From: Flavobacteriales bacterium
GTDB lineage: Bacteria; Bacteroidota; Bacteroidia; Flavobacteriales_F; PHOS-HE28
Length of the DNA stretch: 64,000 nucleotides
Assembly (NCBI GenBank): GCA_016710015.1
Contig: JADJLR010000006.1
Location: 62,001 to 126,000 of the forward strand
Direction: 5' to 3'
Below the pieces are notes generated by a model that saw only the letters and a program-made list of their open reading frames with translations, searched no databases and was not told the DNA's origin. The translations under genes and the position numbers were made by a program. Of the stretch, positions 26,701-34,460 are shown piece after piece. The stretch's first letter is position 1, and each line of letters begins with the position of its first letter.

Positions 26701-27595
26701 CGTTGACATCGTGCGTGAATAGCACGGATCCCGTATTGTCAGGCCCGTCATAGATCACGAATGGGTCATCATAGGCCACCGCACCTTGGTAGAATTGGAT
26801 CCGTAAAGTCCCTGCGGAACTGGACTGGTACAACCAGGAAACAGCCTCATCATTCGCGTAGCAATATTCCCCTTGGATCGCCGTGCCGGATGCGCAATCA
26901 ACGATGTATGGGCATGCGCTGAATGGATACAGTGCACCGAGGACCACGTTGCAGAGAGGGTCCGTGTCGTGTGCTACAGTGAATTCAGGCTGAAGGCCGT
27001 TGGTGAACGGCCCGAATTCGTGGATCCCGATGTCCAGACCTTCTGCGATCTCGATCTGACCGTCGAGATCCTGGATCACGTTCACGGTTGCGGCATCACC
27101 CAGTGAGATTACGTCCAATAGCACAGAGAATGTACCAAGGTCACAATCTTCGGTGTAGCTCACGCTGACCGTTGGTGGTGTGCAGTTCAAGAGCAACTGC
27201 ACCGTGGTCGTTACTCCGATGGTCGCTGTTCCGCACGATTCGTCCGTGTTCCAGTGTGCGAACAGATCCTCGGTACCGGTCGTGGTCACTTGCACAGGAC
27301 TCGAGCCTTGGCCGAGCACGGGACCGTCATATGTTCCGACGCGTACTGTGATGTATCCACCGGAGCTGAGTGTGAACTCATAATTCGCTCCGGACAGGAT
27401 GTTCGTGATCTGGGAGTGCTCCGTCTCGTAGCTGAAATCGTTGATCAACGTCACTTCGCCGAGGGAACTCGGTACCACAGGATCGGGCGGATAGATGTCC
27501 ACATTCAAACAATCGCCCTGCGCCATGACACCGCCAAGTGGCAGCAACAAGGTCGTAAGTAGGGCAAGCCCAAGTTCGCGTCCAATTCGATTCAT
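23720..27595 (-). CDS. Giant secreted protein with alternating Ig-like and CUB-like repeats, T9SS cargo
   Basis: Starting at MNRIGREL with a signal peptide, the product is 1291 residues. Five CUB-like units can be aligned by eye (each with a YCY start, an LRIQFYQG- or LRLTFVRG-type strand and an IYDGPDNTxPLLF-type strand). Each is preceded by an Ig-like unit beginning around DCxxExxxxxV and ending GPFPxGxxxxVxVxxxxxxxCxxxxG. The last 80 residues form a T9SS type A sorting domain (KVYPNPTQGVLQIEL, then GRTVLNQP and GNYMVQLTT), so it should cross the outer membrane and be released or anchored. No enzyme domain was found; adhesion or glycan binding is a guess. It lies between two mannosidase genes. 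Confidence 0.8.
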   Translation of the reverse strand: MNRIGRELGLALLTTLLLPLGGVMAQGDCLNVDIYPPDPVVPSSLGEVTLINDFSYETEHSQITNILSGANYEFTLSSGGYITVRVGTYDGPVLGQGSSPVQVTTTGTEDLFAHWNTDESCGTATIGVTTTVQLLLNCTPPTVSVSYTEDCDLGTFSVLLDVISLGDAATVNVIQDLDGQIEIAEGLDIGIHEFGPFTNGLQPEFTVAHDTDPLCNVVLGALYPFSACPYIVDCASGTAIQGEYCYANDEAVSWLYQSSSAGTLRIQFYQGAVAYDDPFVIYDGPDNTGSVLFTHDVNDTEDLSGMVFFAASGSLFMELTSNAFTSCDDGGFEVDILVWEVSCGSCELPTGSASVEVDCPSETYTINVDVTGLGDAATAVIVYTVANGAPQTVVDLGVGVAELGPFPNGDSVHVVLQNADNDFCSVDLGSFVDPGLCPNLIVCGAQPEQFEYCYEPSDSRSWLFTSVGTGTLRLRFLRGTIESNNYDSLRIYDGVDDTAPLVFVHDTLINYNLGPAGSAINNTFPRYYTIDIFATGNSIYMDMGSDGSVQCGGEFPSATYDRWEWEVVCLDCDLPQASYTVVDDCANEQFSIPIEVTSTGDGSIVNIVYIVNGGDPQTVIDVAVGMAELGPFALNDTVNVVVEHESSSLCNIQLGNITDTGECPLLIDCGTEVTDGVCYNNSVDLRYYYQGTGTFPLGLFFDAGLLFFGDSLIIYDGGNINAPQLYAGTNLNVTDLFVNTTNPEHLLTIRVKSNEFTSCVDGFEPEALAWRISCLDCVPVTATFTIVQDCENEQYFIAVDITELGSDPEAQIANTFNTDTLAVTETGTYQIGPFPTGTELAVTVVNDANSLCNVYSGNMVNPLCPVFYDCPGPTLMETYCYSASDTHAWAYELVSASSTTTLRLTFVRGTIERSAYDKLRIYDGPDNTSPLLFEHTGIEFFPYELGPTGSAVLSTGGIYYGIDVAATGNNLYMEMTSDGSVQCGSTTYDPWEWEVYCLDCTNPTVLFNVVPDCLHRSFGAEVIVTEVGGTDGLTITNTLTGEEQTANEVGVFNFGPYPVDSIALFQVHNSAYEQCRAESDTLTYASEDCISVTCGFDNYSYCYENDEDRWYTFQAAEDVPITIAFLQGQMLPGDSIKIYNGRNENAPLLFQGNNGGDLTGFSLNSSNAGRYITLRIKSNSSGSCEDGQVTTPLAWNVSCGAISVEELAKSEFKVYPNPTQGVLQIELGSKVTGPVQLRVLDMSGRTVLNQPLLMNGGTRNSVDMRGLQSGNYMVQLTTSQWVKTQRVQLAR

Positions 27596-27698
27596 ACGTG
27601 TAAGGTTGTGAGTTGGCTGTTCGGTTCGTTCGCGAAGGTAAGGTTCACCCAATGAGTATGATCACTGCTAAAGATGCGAGAGGGACGATGTGCCAGAA

Positions 27699-27722
27699 GG
27701 TTCACCTTCGATAGGGTGAACC
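27699..27722 (-). terminator. Hairpin after the beta-mannosidase gene
   Basis: GGTTCACC pairs with GGTGAACC across 8 nt, starting 8 nt beyond the stop codon on the minus strand. There is no T run. Confidence 0.45.
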
Positions 27723-27730
27723 GCTGGTCT

Positions 27731-29734
27731 TCAGGGTGTTGTGCGATACAGGTTCTTCACCACTTGGTAGGCTGGTTTAGGTCGCCCCTCGTAGTCGATG
27801 ATGCTCCAACTCGGCCCCGGCCAGCAGTCGTTCAATTGCCAGAGCAAGGTGCCCATGCAGTGGGGTTGAGCAGCCAAGTGGGCTTCAATGGCCATGCCGT
27901 AGGCTTTCGCTTGGGCGCGCTGGCTTGCTTCGATGAAACCTCCTAACGTGGTGGGCTTCTCATCTCCTAGTTCCCGTTCAATGGCCTCCCAGATCGGCTT
28001 GTCGGTCTTGTAACTGCGCTGAAGGCGCTTGATGGTCGGGCTGCCGAGGTTGAGTTCCTTCGGGTCGATGTAGTGCGAGAGCAGCGCACTGTCGGGATAG
28101 CTCTGGAAGCCGTATTCGCTCACAAAACGGCCAATGTTGTTCTTGAACGAAGAGAAAGTGCTGTCGCCGTGCCACACGCCCCAGTAGTGAAGATCGCCTT
28201 TTGTGAGGCCTTCTGCATTGCCCCAGTTGCTGAGGGGAGAGGTCGGGGTGTATGGAAAATGTTGAGCATGTGGTCCAATGGAGAGGGTGCGATCCATTTC
28301 TCTGTACGCATCGAAAACGCGAGCAGAGTCTGGACCGTGCAATCCATAACGTTCCTGCCAGCCCCAGTTCTTCCATGCAACTTCCAGTTCGTTATTGCCG
28401 CAGAAGAGCGCAAGACAAGGGTGATGTCCAATTCGATCGAGCAACTCTGTTGTTTCATCAACCAGGTTCTCCTTGAATTCAACATTTCCAGGGACCATGT
28501 TCGCGACCATGAAATCCTGCCAGACCAAGATGCCTGCTGTATCACAGGCCGTGTAGAATGCTTCTGGTGGATAAACCCCGCCGGACCACACACGAACCAT
28601 GTTCATGCCGGCTTCTCGCATGGAGCGGACAAGGCTTACCCATGCCCCATCGCCCGCAGCCGCAAGCAGAAGACTGGGAGGGATGAGGTTACAGCCCTTC
28701 ATGAACACATCGGTTCCGTTCACACGGAACGAGAACGAGATTCCTTTCGAGTTCTGCTCTTGAACCAACTCGATCGTTCGATATCCCGTCCGTTTTTGGA
28801 TCCGATCGATCACTTTGCCTTCACTGTCCACCAATTCGGCTACAATGGTGTGAAGTGGTTGTTCCCCTTCACCCAAGGGCCACCAAAGCCTTGCTGAAGG
28901 GATGAGGCCTTCAAAGCCGGAGGAACCTGTTCCATCGACGACCCCGATCGGTACTTGGGCGATCACATGGCGATCAACAGCGTATCGCACGGAGCCATCG
29001 AAAGGCGCATTCAGGTAGGATCTCAGCTGGAGGGCGACTGAGTCCTGGATCGGAACAGCAGACACCTGGAACGACAAGAAACGCGCTCCACTCCATACCC
29101 TCAAATCCACTGCCTGCCAGATCCCGCTCGTGACCAATCTTGGGCAGAAATCCCAACCGAACTGGTACGCTGCTTTGCGGATGTACGGGCTCACACCACT
29201 GGGGTCGTTGTCGTGCGGCAGTTGGATGCCGTATGCATCGCGCAGCTTCGCCCCTTCCTTGATCGGGCTGCGGAAGATCACTTTCAGTTCATTGGTGCCA
29301 AGCCGAAGACGCTCTTTGATCGGCCATTCCCAAGTGCGGAACATGTTGTCCGCCTTGCCCATGAGTGAATCGTTAAGGTAGACCTCCGCGAAGGTGTCCA
29401 GCCCTTTGAAGACCAGATCCAAGTGGTCGTGGTTCAGCAAGGTGTCCGCAACGAAAAGGGTGCGCTGGTAGATCCAGTCCTCGTTCTCGATCCATTGAAC
29501 ACTGTCCACATTGCTGCCGAAGTAGGGGTCCGGGATCAGTCCGTTGCGGAGCAGATCGGTCTGCACCACACCGGGTACTTCAGCGGTGTACCATTGCTCC
29601 ATCCCCACCTGCTGGAACTGCCATCCATCGTGCAGAGGAATGTGGAACTCCTGCGCGATGACAGCAAATCGCAACAACAGCGAACATCCAACCCCCAACA
29701 TTTTCCAACACCCGACCACCAACGAGACCCTCAT
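27731..29734 (-). CDS. GH2 family beta-mannosidase, secreted, short form
   Basis: The 667-residue product has the GH2 layout of sugar-binding domain, beta-sandwich and TIM barrel. The acid/base is in FCGNNELE and the nucleophile in SEYGFQSYPD, both of the exo-beta-mannosidase type. These enzymes remove the single beta-linked mannose of the N-glycan core. The protein ends just after the barrel (LNDCWPGPSWSIIDYEGRPKP), without the extra C-terminal domains usual in the family. The N-terminal signal (MRVSLVVGCWKMLGVGCSL) is partly encoded by a low-complexity repeat-like stretch. The ATG overlaps the cutC stop by 4 nt. Confidence 0.87.
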   Translation of the reverse strand: MRVSLVVGCWKMLGVGCSLLLRFAVIAQEFHIPLHDGWQFQQVGMEQWYTAEVPGVVQTDLLRNGLIPDPYFGSNVDSVQWIENEDWIYQRTLFVADTLLNHDHLDLVFKGLDTFAEVYLNDSLMGKADNMFRTWEWPIKERLRLGTNELKVIFRSPIKEGAKLRDAYGIQLPHDNDPSGVSPYIRKAAYQFGWDFCPRLVTSGIWQAVDLRVWSGARFLSFQVSAVPIQDSVALQLRSYLNAPFDGSVRYAVDRHVIAQVPIGVVDGTGSSGFEGLIPSARLWWPLGEGEQPLHTIVAELVDSEGKVIDRIQKRTGYRTIELVQEQNSKGISFSFRVNGTDVFMKGCNLIPPSLLLAAAGDGAWVSLVRSMREAGMNMVRVWSGGVYPPEAFYTACDTAGILVWQDFMVANMVPGNVEFKENLVDETTELLDRIGHHPCLALFCGNNELEVAWKNWGWQERYGLHGPDSARVFDAYREMDRTLSIGPHAQHFPYTPTSPLSNWGNAEGLTKGDLHYWGVWHGDSTFSSFKNNIGRFVSEYGFQSYPDSALLSHYIDPKELNLGSPTIKRLQRSYKTDKPIWEAIERELGDEKPTTLGGFIEASQRAQAKAYGMAIEAHLAAQPHCMGTLLWQLNDCWPGPSWSIIDYEGRPKPAYQVVKNLYRTTP
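29671..29723. repeat. CAAC-rich low-complexity stretch at the GH2 start
   Basis: The plus strand reads as recurring CCAACA/CCAACCC/CGAACA hexamer-like units (for example CATCCAACCCCCAACATTTT). It covers the signal-peptide codons of the GH2 gene. It looks like an intergenic repeat captured into coding sequence. Confidence 0.4.
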
Positions 29735-30468
29735 CGCAGACCCGCTTTCACCAACGCGTTCATCACCCCTTCGATCTTCGCTCTATCGGGTATCACGTCG
29801 AATTGGACATTGCCTCCGGCAGAACTCAACGCGGGGCCTTTCATCTGTCCCGGTACTCGCCTTTGAGCAGCGAAATGGACCTCCCGTGCACCGGTCTGCT
29901 CCACGATCCGAAGCACGTTCTCCGGATCTATCCCGCCGGCCACTGCGATCTCGATCCGGTCGCCCGCGCATTCGATGATGCGGATCAACGTTGGAATGCC
30001 ATCAACAGCCAACCCAGCCCCACCTGATGTGAGGATCCGGTCGATACCCAGTTCCACACAACTCTCCACCACCCGCAACGGGTCGGCTGAGTGATCGATA
30101 GCCCGGTGGAAGGTGATCTCGCTTTCAGGTGCCAACCGCTTCACCGCTTCAAGAATGCGCTGCTCTACCTCCCCTTGCCCGTCGATCGCGCCCGTCACCA
30201 AGCCCAGTGCCCCACCACCGAAGATCTCAGCATCCGTCAACAAGGCGTTCGTTTCTGCGGGTGAATACGTGAATCTTCCCGGCCCAGGACGTACAAGGAC
30301 GCGGACAGGGATCCGGACGGCACCTCGCACCGTATCGACAAGCCCTGAGCTTGGCGTAACGCCGCCACAGTCCAGCCACGTACAGACCTCAACACTCGTG
30401 GCACCGCACTCTTCGGCAGTAATGGCTTCCTCTACTGAGGTGATACAAACCTCCACGTTCACTTGCAT
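29731..30468 (-). CDS. cutC: CutC family TIM-barrel protein
   Basis: The 245-residue product matches CutC throughout: VEVCITSVEEAITAEE at the start, GRFTYSP, the EITFHRAIDHS strand and ILTSGGAGLAVDG. The family was named for copper tolerance in E. coli, but that role is disputed and the fold is an enzyme-like TIM barrel. Here the gene is coupled to a beta-mannosidase gene and sits close to GH92 and glycosylasparaginase genes, which suggests a job in glycan metabolism. A perfect -7 box lies 4 nt upstream of the ATG. Confidence 0.88.
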   Translation of the reverse strand: MQVNVEVCITSVEEAITAEECGATSVEVCTWLDCGGVTPSSGLVDTVRGAVRIPVRVLVRPGPGRFTYSPAETNALLTDAEIFGGGALGLVTGAIDGQGEVEQRILEAVKRLAPESEITFHRAIDHSADPLRVVESCVELGIDRILTSGGAGLAVDGIPTLIRIIECAGDRIEIAVAGGIDPENVLRIVEQTGAREVHFAAQRRVPGQMKGPALSSAGGNVQFDVIPDRAKIEGVMNALVKAGLR

Positions 30469-30472
30469 CGAT

Positions 30473-30480
30473 CAAACATA
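30473..30480 (-). promoter_or_regulatory. -7 element of the cutC-GH2 operon
   Basis: Minus-strand TATGTTTG matches TAnnTTTG fully, 4 nt before the cutC start. No TTG is seen at the usual -33 spacing. Confidence 0.45.
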
Positions 30481-30528
30481 ACCCACCACGTTGCAACCGG
30501 CGGCGTTATCCTGCGTACAACGCGCCTG

Positions 30529-32424
30529 ATGAACTCTCACCGATCCATCTTCCTGATCGCTTGGTTCGCTTGTAGCACCTTCGCCCAAGCGAATGCGGTC
30601 GTGGACAGCACCGATCCAACAAGCAAAACCACCGTCTCTGCGGATCAGCGCGCTCGAGCCTTGATCGCACGATCGTTGATGGTCATGGATACGGATCCGA
30701 TCCGTTCGCATGAGCATGCTACCAATGCATTGAAGTTAGCCGAGTTGGCAGGCGATGCGACCTTGGAGCACCGGACGTTGCGCTGTTTGGGCCAAGCCGA
30801 AGAGCGTATGGGGGCCTATGCGGATCTTTTGCGTACCGCCTTGCGCACATTGAAGTTGGCGCAGGACCTCGGGAATGCCTCATTCATCGCCACCGACCTC
30901 CGCGACCTTTCCATGGCCTATGCGTTGAACGAAATGCCTGAAAAGGCCGTGGACGAAGCGCGAAACGCATTGGCCATGGTGCTCCCAATGCAGGATGCCA
31001 CCACCATTGTGGAGTCCCAGCTCTTTTTGGTACGTACGCTCTTGGTTACGGGCCGATATGATGAAGCACTACGGACGGCGGAGAAATTCCGGCAGAGCGC
31101 TTCCATGTCGAATTCCACGGAAGACCCTCGGTTGGCCCACTTGATAGCTAGGATTTTGCTAGCCACGCATAAGTACGCGGATGCGTTCACGTACTTGGCC
31201 CGTTTGGAACGCACATTGGACGGTTCCGATGCCGAACGTTTCCAACTCACCACGGACATCGCCGAAGCGTATATCGGATTAGGTAGGGTTCAAGATGCCA
31301 CTGACGCTATCGCTTCAGCGCAGACCCTGTTGCTCCGAACCGATTCGTGGAACAACCGGAACCGGATCGTCGAATTGGATTACGAAATGGCCGTGATGCA
31401 GGGACATTGGGAGTTGGCCCTCTCCACGTTCAAGCACATGACGGAGCAGGCCGATAGTGTGAACAATGCCCGCACACGGATGCAATTGGCCCGCATGCAG
31501 GTGACCTACGACCTCGAGCGGAAGGAACAGGACAACACCGAACTCCGTGCAGAGAACGCCATGAATGCGCAGCTTATCCAAGGGACCCAGTGGAATAACC
31601 GGTTCCTATTGATCTTCTTATTGGTGCTTTTCGGCTGCGTTGTTGGCCTGTTCTTCACCAGCCGCCATGGTCTGCGCATGGCACGTCGATTGAAGTTGAA
31701 GAACATGGTGATCAAAAAGCAGCACGATGAGATCCATGCCAAGAACTTGGAAATGCAGCGCCAACATCTGCGTTTGGCGGAGACTCTGGTAAGCGACGAG
31801 GAAAAGGAGATGGTGATCAAGGAGATCCACCACCGTGTGAAGAACAACCTCCAAGTGGTGGATAGCCTACTGACCATTCAAGGCATGGAGAACGAGGATC
31901 CCAACGTGGATCGTGTTCTTCGGGCGGCCCAAGGCCGGATCCGTTCCATGGCCATGGTACACGAGCACATCTACCGCTCCGCTTCTCAGCCGGATCTGGA
32001 CCTTCGTACGCATTTGCACCAACTCGTCCGGAGCATCTTGGTCGCGCACGGCGTGCATGACCGGGTCTCGGTTTCCGTGGAAGCCAATGTGCCACCGTTG
32101 CCCGTTGAAACCTTGATGCCACTGACCTTGGTGGTGAACGAATTGTTCACGAATTCATTGAAGTATGCGTTCTGCGATGGCTCCATGGGCCGCATCACCG
32201 TGGTCGTTCGTCCGTCCGGTGTGGGTTACGAATTGCTCTTTAGCGATAACGGCTCTGGGATGGGAACGGACGAACCCGGAGCGAAGGATAAGTCCTTCGG
32301 TCTGGAATTGGTGCGCACACTCGCCCGGCAGTTGAATGGCGAAGTGCATTTCTTGAAAGGACGTGGAACGACCATTTCGATGACCTTCGCTCCGGATCGA
32401 ATGGCACTTCAGGCCGCATCCTGA
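30529..32424 (+). CDS. TPR sensor histidine kinase (HisKA_2 / HWE-like)
   Basis: From MNSHRSIFLIAWF the 631-residue product has a signal peptide, an outer TPR-like helical region (to about residue 350), one membrane helix (FLLIFLLVLFGCVVGLFF), a coiled coil and a HisKA_2 dimerisation domain. In the latter, EIHHRVKNNLQVV places the phospho-acceptor at His434 or His435. The HATPase domain shows NELFTNSLKYA, DNGSGM and KSFGLELVRTLARQLNGE. No response regulator gene adjoins it, so the partner is elsewhere. It is divergent from cutC. Confidence 0.88.
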   Translation: MNSHRSIFLIAWFACSTFAQANAVVDSTDPTSKTTVSADQRARALIARSLMVMDTDPIRSHEHATNALKLAELAGDATLEHRTLRCLGQAEERMGAYADLLRTALRTLKLAQDLGNASFIATDLRDLSMAYALNEMPEKAVDEARNALAMVLPMQDATTIVESQLFLVRTLLVTGRYDEALRTAEKFRQSASMSNSTEDPRLAHLIARILLATHKYADAFTYLARLERTLDGSDAERFQLTTDIAEAYIGLGRVQDATDAIASAQTLLLRTDSWNNRNRIVELDYEMAVMQGHWELALSTFKHMTEQADSVNNARTRMQLARMQVTYDLERKEQDNTELRAENAMNAQLIQGTQWNNRFLLIFLLVLFGCVVGLFFTSRHGLRMARRLKLKNMVIKKQHDEIHAKNLEMQRQHLRLAETLVSDEEKEMVIKEIHHRVKNNLQVVDSLLTIQGMENEDPNVDRVLRAAQGRIRSMAMVHEHIYRSASQPDLDLRTHLHQLVRSILVAHGVHDRVSVSVEANVPPLPVETLMPLTLVVNELFTNSLKYAFCDGSMGRITVVVRPSGVGYELLFSDNGSGMGTDEPGAKDKSFGLELVRTLARQLNGEVHFLKGRGTTISMTFAPDRMALQAAS

Positions 32425-32433
32425 AGCGGGGCC

Positions 32434-32441
32434 TATCTTCG
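32434..32441 (+). promoter_or_regulatory. -7-like element of the DEAD-box helicase gene
   Basis: TATCTTCG (TAnnTTYG) ends 8 nt before the ATG. A -33 element is not evident. Confidence 0.35.
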
Positions 32442-32449
32442 CGCTTTGA

Positions 32450-33727
32450 ATGACCGACGTGTCCCAACCTACCGAACCCGCAGCTACGATCACGGATTTC
32501 CAAAGCCTCGGCATCGGTGACGACCTGCTGCAAGGGTTGGATTCCATGAACATCCGGGTGCCTACCCCGATCCAACAGCAGGCCATACCAAAAGTGTTGG
32601 ATGGCCGGGATCTGATCGCCTGCGCACAGACCGGCACCGGCAAAACAGCGGCGTTCTTGCTCCCCTTGATCGACGTGATCACTAGTTATCGGCCCAAGGT
32701 CGATGGCTCCATTCGGGCTCTTATCATCGTTCCTACCCGCGAATTGGCACTGCAGATCGATCAGCAAATGCAGGCCATTGCCTACTTCACTCCCATCACC
32801 TCCATTCCGTTGTACGGGGGAAGCGATGGCAACACCTTCGATGCGCAGAAACAAGCGCTTACCAGTGGTGTGGAAGTCGTGATCGCGACGCCTGGCAAGC
32901 TCTTGAGTCACCTCAACCTCGGTTACGTTCCGTTGAATGGACTGGAATTCCTGATCCTGGACGAAGCCGACCGGATGATGGACATGGGCTTCGTGGATGA
33001 TATCCGCAAGATCATCACCTTCCTGCCCAAGGAGCGACAATCGCTGATGTTCAGCGCCACCATGCCGTCTGCGATCCGGGAACTCACCAAGCAGATCCTG
33101 CACGATCCATTCGAGATCTCCATTGCGTTGAGCAAGCCTGCCGCAGGTGTGGACCAACAGGCCTACGTGATCTTCGATATGCAGAAGGGCAATATCTTGG
33201 AACACATCCTCAACACCAATGAAGCCTCGAGCATAGTGATCTTCGCAGGAAGGAAGATCGAAGTGAAGAATCTTGCCCGGCACCTTCAGAAGCGAGGTTT
33301 CAATGCGGCCGGCATGCATAGCGATCTGGAACAGACCGAACGCGAATCGGTCATGCTCGATTTCCGCAACCGCAAGCTGCGTGTACTCGTGGCCACCGAT
33401 GTGGTCAGCCGGGGCATCGATATCGACGACATTGATCTGGTGATCAACTACGATGTACCACGCGATCCGGAGGATTATGTCCACCGAGTGGGAAGAACGG
33501 CGCGTGCGGCCAAGAAAGGCGCTGCTGTGACCTTCGTGAACGAGAAGCAGATGCGCGAATTCGGGCGTATTGAGGAACTGATCGGGTACGAGGTGAAAAA
33601 GATGGACCTACCACAGGGTATTCCTGCCGGACCACGCTACGACCCGAAGGCTCGTGTAGCAGGTGGCAAACAGAACGGCCACCGCCGGAGCGGTGGCCGT
33701 GGTCGTAGCGGCGGCGGTCAGCGTTGA
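32450..33727 (+). CDS. DEAD-box RNA helicase (RhlE-like)
   Basis: The 425-residue protein carries the full helicase series: Q motif (TPIQQQAIP), AQTGTGKT, PTRELALQ, TPGK, DEAD, SAT, VATDVVSRGIDID and HRVGRTAR. The tail is basic and glycine-rich (GGRGRSGGGQR) and should bind RNA. The RhlE-like class acts in ribosome assembly, RNA decay and cold adaptation. The last codons contain a strong 11-bp hairpin. Confidence 0.93.
   Translation: MTDVSQPTEPAATITDFQSLGIGDDLLQGLDSMNIRVPTPIQQQAIPKVLDGRDLIACAQTGTGKTAAFLLPLIDVITSYRPKVDGSIRALIIVPTRELALQIDQQMQAIAYFTPITSIPLYGGSDGNTFDAQKQALTSGVEVVIATPGKLLSHLNLGYVPLNGLEFLILDEADRMMDMGFVDDIRKIITFLPKERQSLMFSATMPSAIRELTKQILHDPFEISIALSKPAAGVDQQAYVIFDMQKGNILEHILNTNEASSIVIFAGRKIEVKNLARHLQKRGFNAAGMHSDLEQTERESVMLDFRNRKLRVLVATDVVSRGIDIDDIDLVINYDVPRDPEDYVHRVGRTARAAKKGAAVTFVNEKQMREFGRIEELIGYEVKKMDLPQGIPAGPRYDPKARVAGGKQNGHRRSGGRGRSGGGQR
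33675..33700 (+). terminator. Strong hairpin inside the helicase 3' end
   Basis: ACGGCCACCGC pairs perfectly with GCGGTGGCCGT across a 4-nt CGGA loop. It ends 27 nt before the stop codon, with no T run, so it could limit transcription from either side or simply follow from Gly/Arg codons. Confidence 0.35.
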
Positions 33728-33728
33728 C

Positions 33729-34412
33729 CTACTTCGCGCGGAACTTGTCCTTGTTGTCGGCCAGCACTTTCATGGCATCCCATGCTTTGGCTGCTTTCCC
33801 GACCCGTTCAATGGTGACCTGTTCCATTTTGTCGCCCATCACGATGGCATTCACCACATCCTGCCCTTCGGTCACATAACCGAACACGGCGTGCTTCCCA
33901 TCCAACCAAGGGGTTTCCTTGTGGGTGATGAAGAATTGGCTGCCGTTCGTTGCTGGTCCTGCGTTGGCCATGCTCATCGTACCTGGGCGGGTGTGCTTCA
34001 GGTCCGGGTGGATCTCATCGGCGAAGGCATAGCCCGGTCCACCGCTTCCCGTGGCCGTAGGGTCGCCCCCTTGGATCATGAAGTCGGGGATCACCCGGTG
34101 GAACACGATGCCATCGAAATACGGCAGCCCCTCGGCCTTGGCGGTGTTCTTCACTTTTCCTTCCGCTAGGCCCACGAAGTTGGCTACGGTCATCGGTGCT
34201 TTTTCATACTCGAGCTTGATCGTGATCATGCCCTTGTTCGTCTTGATCTTGGCATAGATGCCATCGTTTGAGTTCTCCACTGTTTTCTGAGCTTTTGGTT
34301 GTTCGGTAGGTCCGGTCGCAGCCACGATGCCGCTGCCTTCTGGTGTAGAAGTACAAGCAGCAAGCGATAGGCTGAGCAATGCAGGTAACGTGATCGAGAA
34401 TAGCATGGTCAT
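33729..34412 (-). CDS. Cyclophilin-type peptidyl-prolyl isomerase, lipoprotein
   Basis: The 227-residue product has a lipoprotein signal (LLSLSLAAC) and a cyclophilin domain with FHRVIPDFMIQGGDP, GTMSMANAGPATNGSQFFI and VFGYVTEGQDVV. It should assist proline isomerisation in the periplasm. The ATG at 34406 is an alternative start two codons downstream. It converges on the helicase gene with one base between the stops. Confidence 0.92.
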   Translation of the reverse strand: MTMLFSITLPALLSLSLAACTSTPEGSGIVAATGPTEQPKAQKTVENSNDGIYAKIKTNKGMITIKLEYEKAPMTVANFVGLAEGKVKNTAKAEGLPYFDGIVFHRVIPDFMIQGGDPTATGSGGPGYAFADEIHPDLKHTRPGTMSMANAGPATNGSQFFITHKETPWLDGKHAVFGYVTEGQDVVNAIVMGDKMEQVTIERVGKAAKAWDAMKVLADNKDKFRAK

Positions 34413-34460
34413 GGTCTGTATTTCTTGGGTGGCGAAGTTAGTTCGTGAAAATGAGTGCGC

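Noticed and set aside
32240..33484. A 414-codon open frame antisense to the DEAD-box helicase
   Set aside because: The plus-strand helicase motifs are complete and the antisense product is His/Val-rich with no known domain, as shadows usually are.
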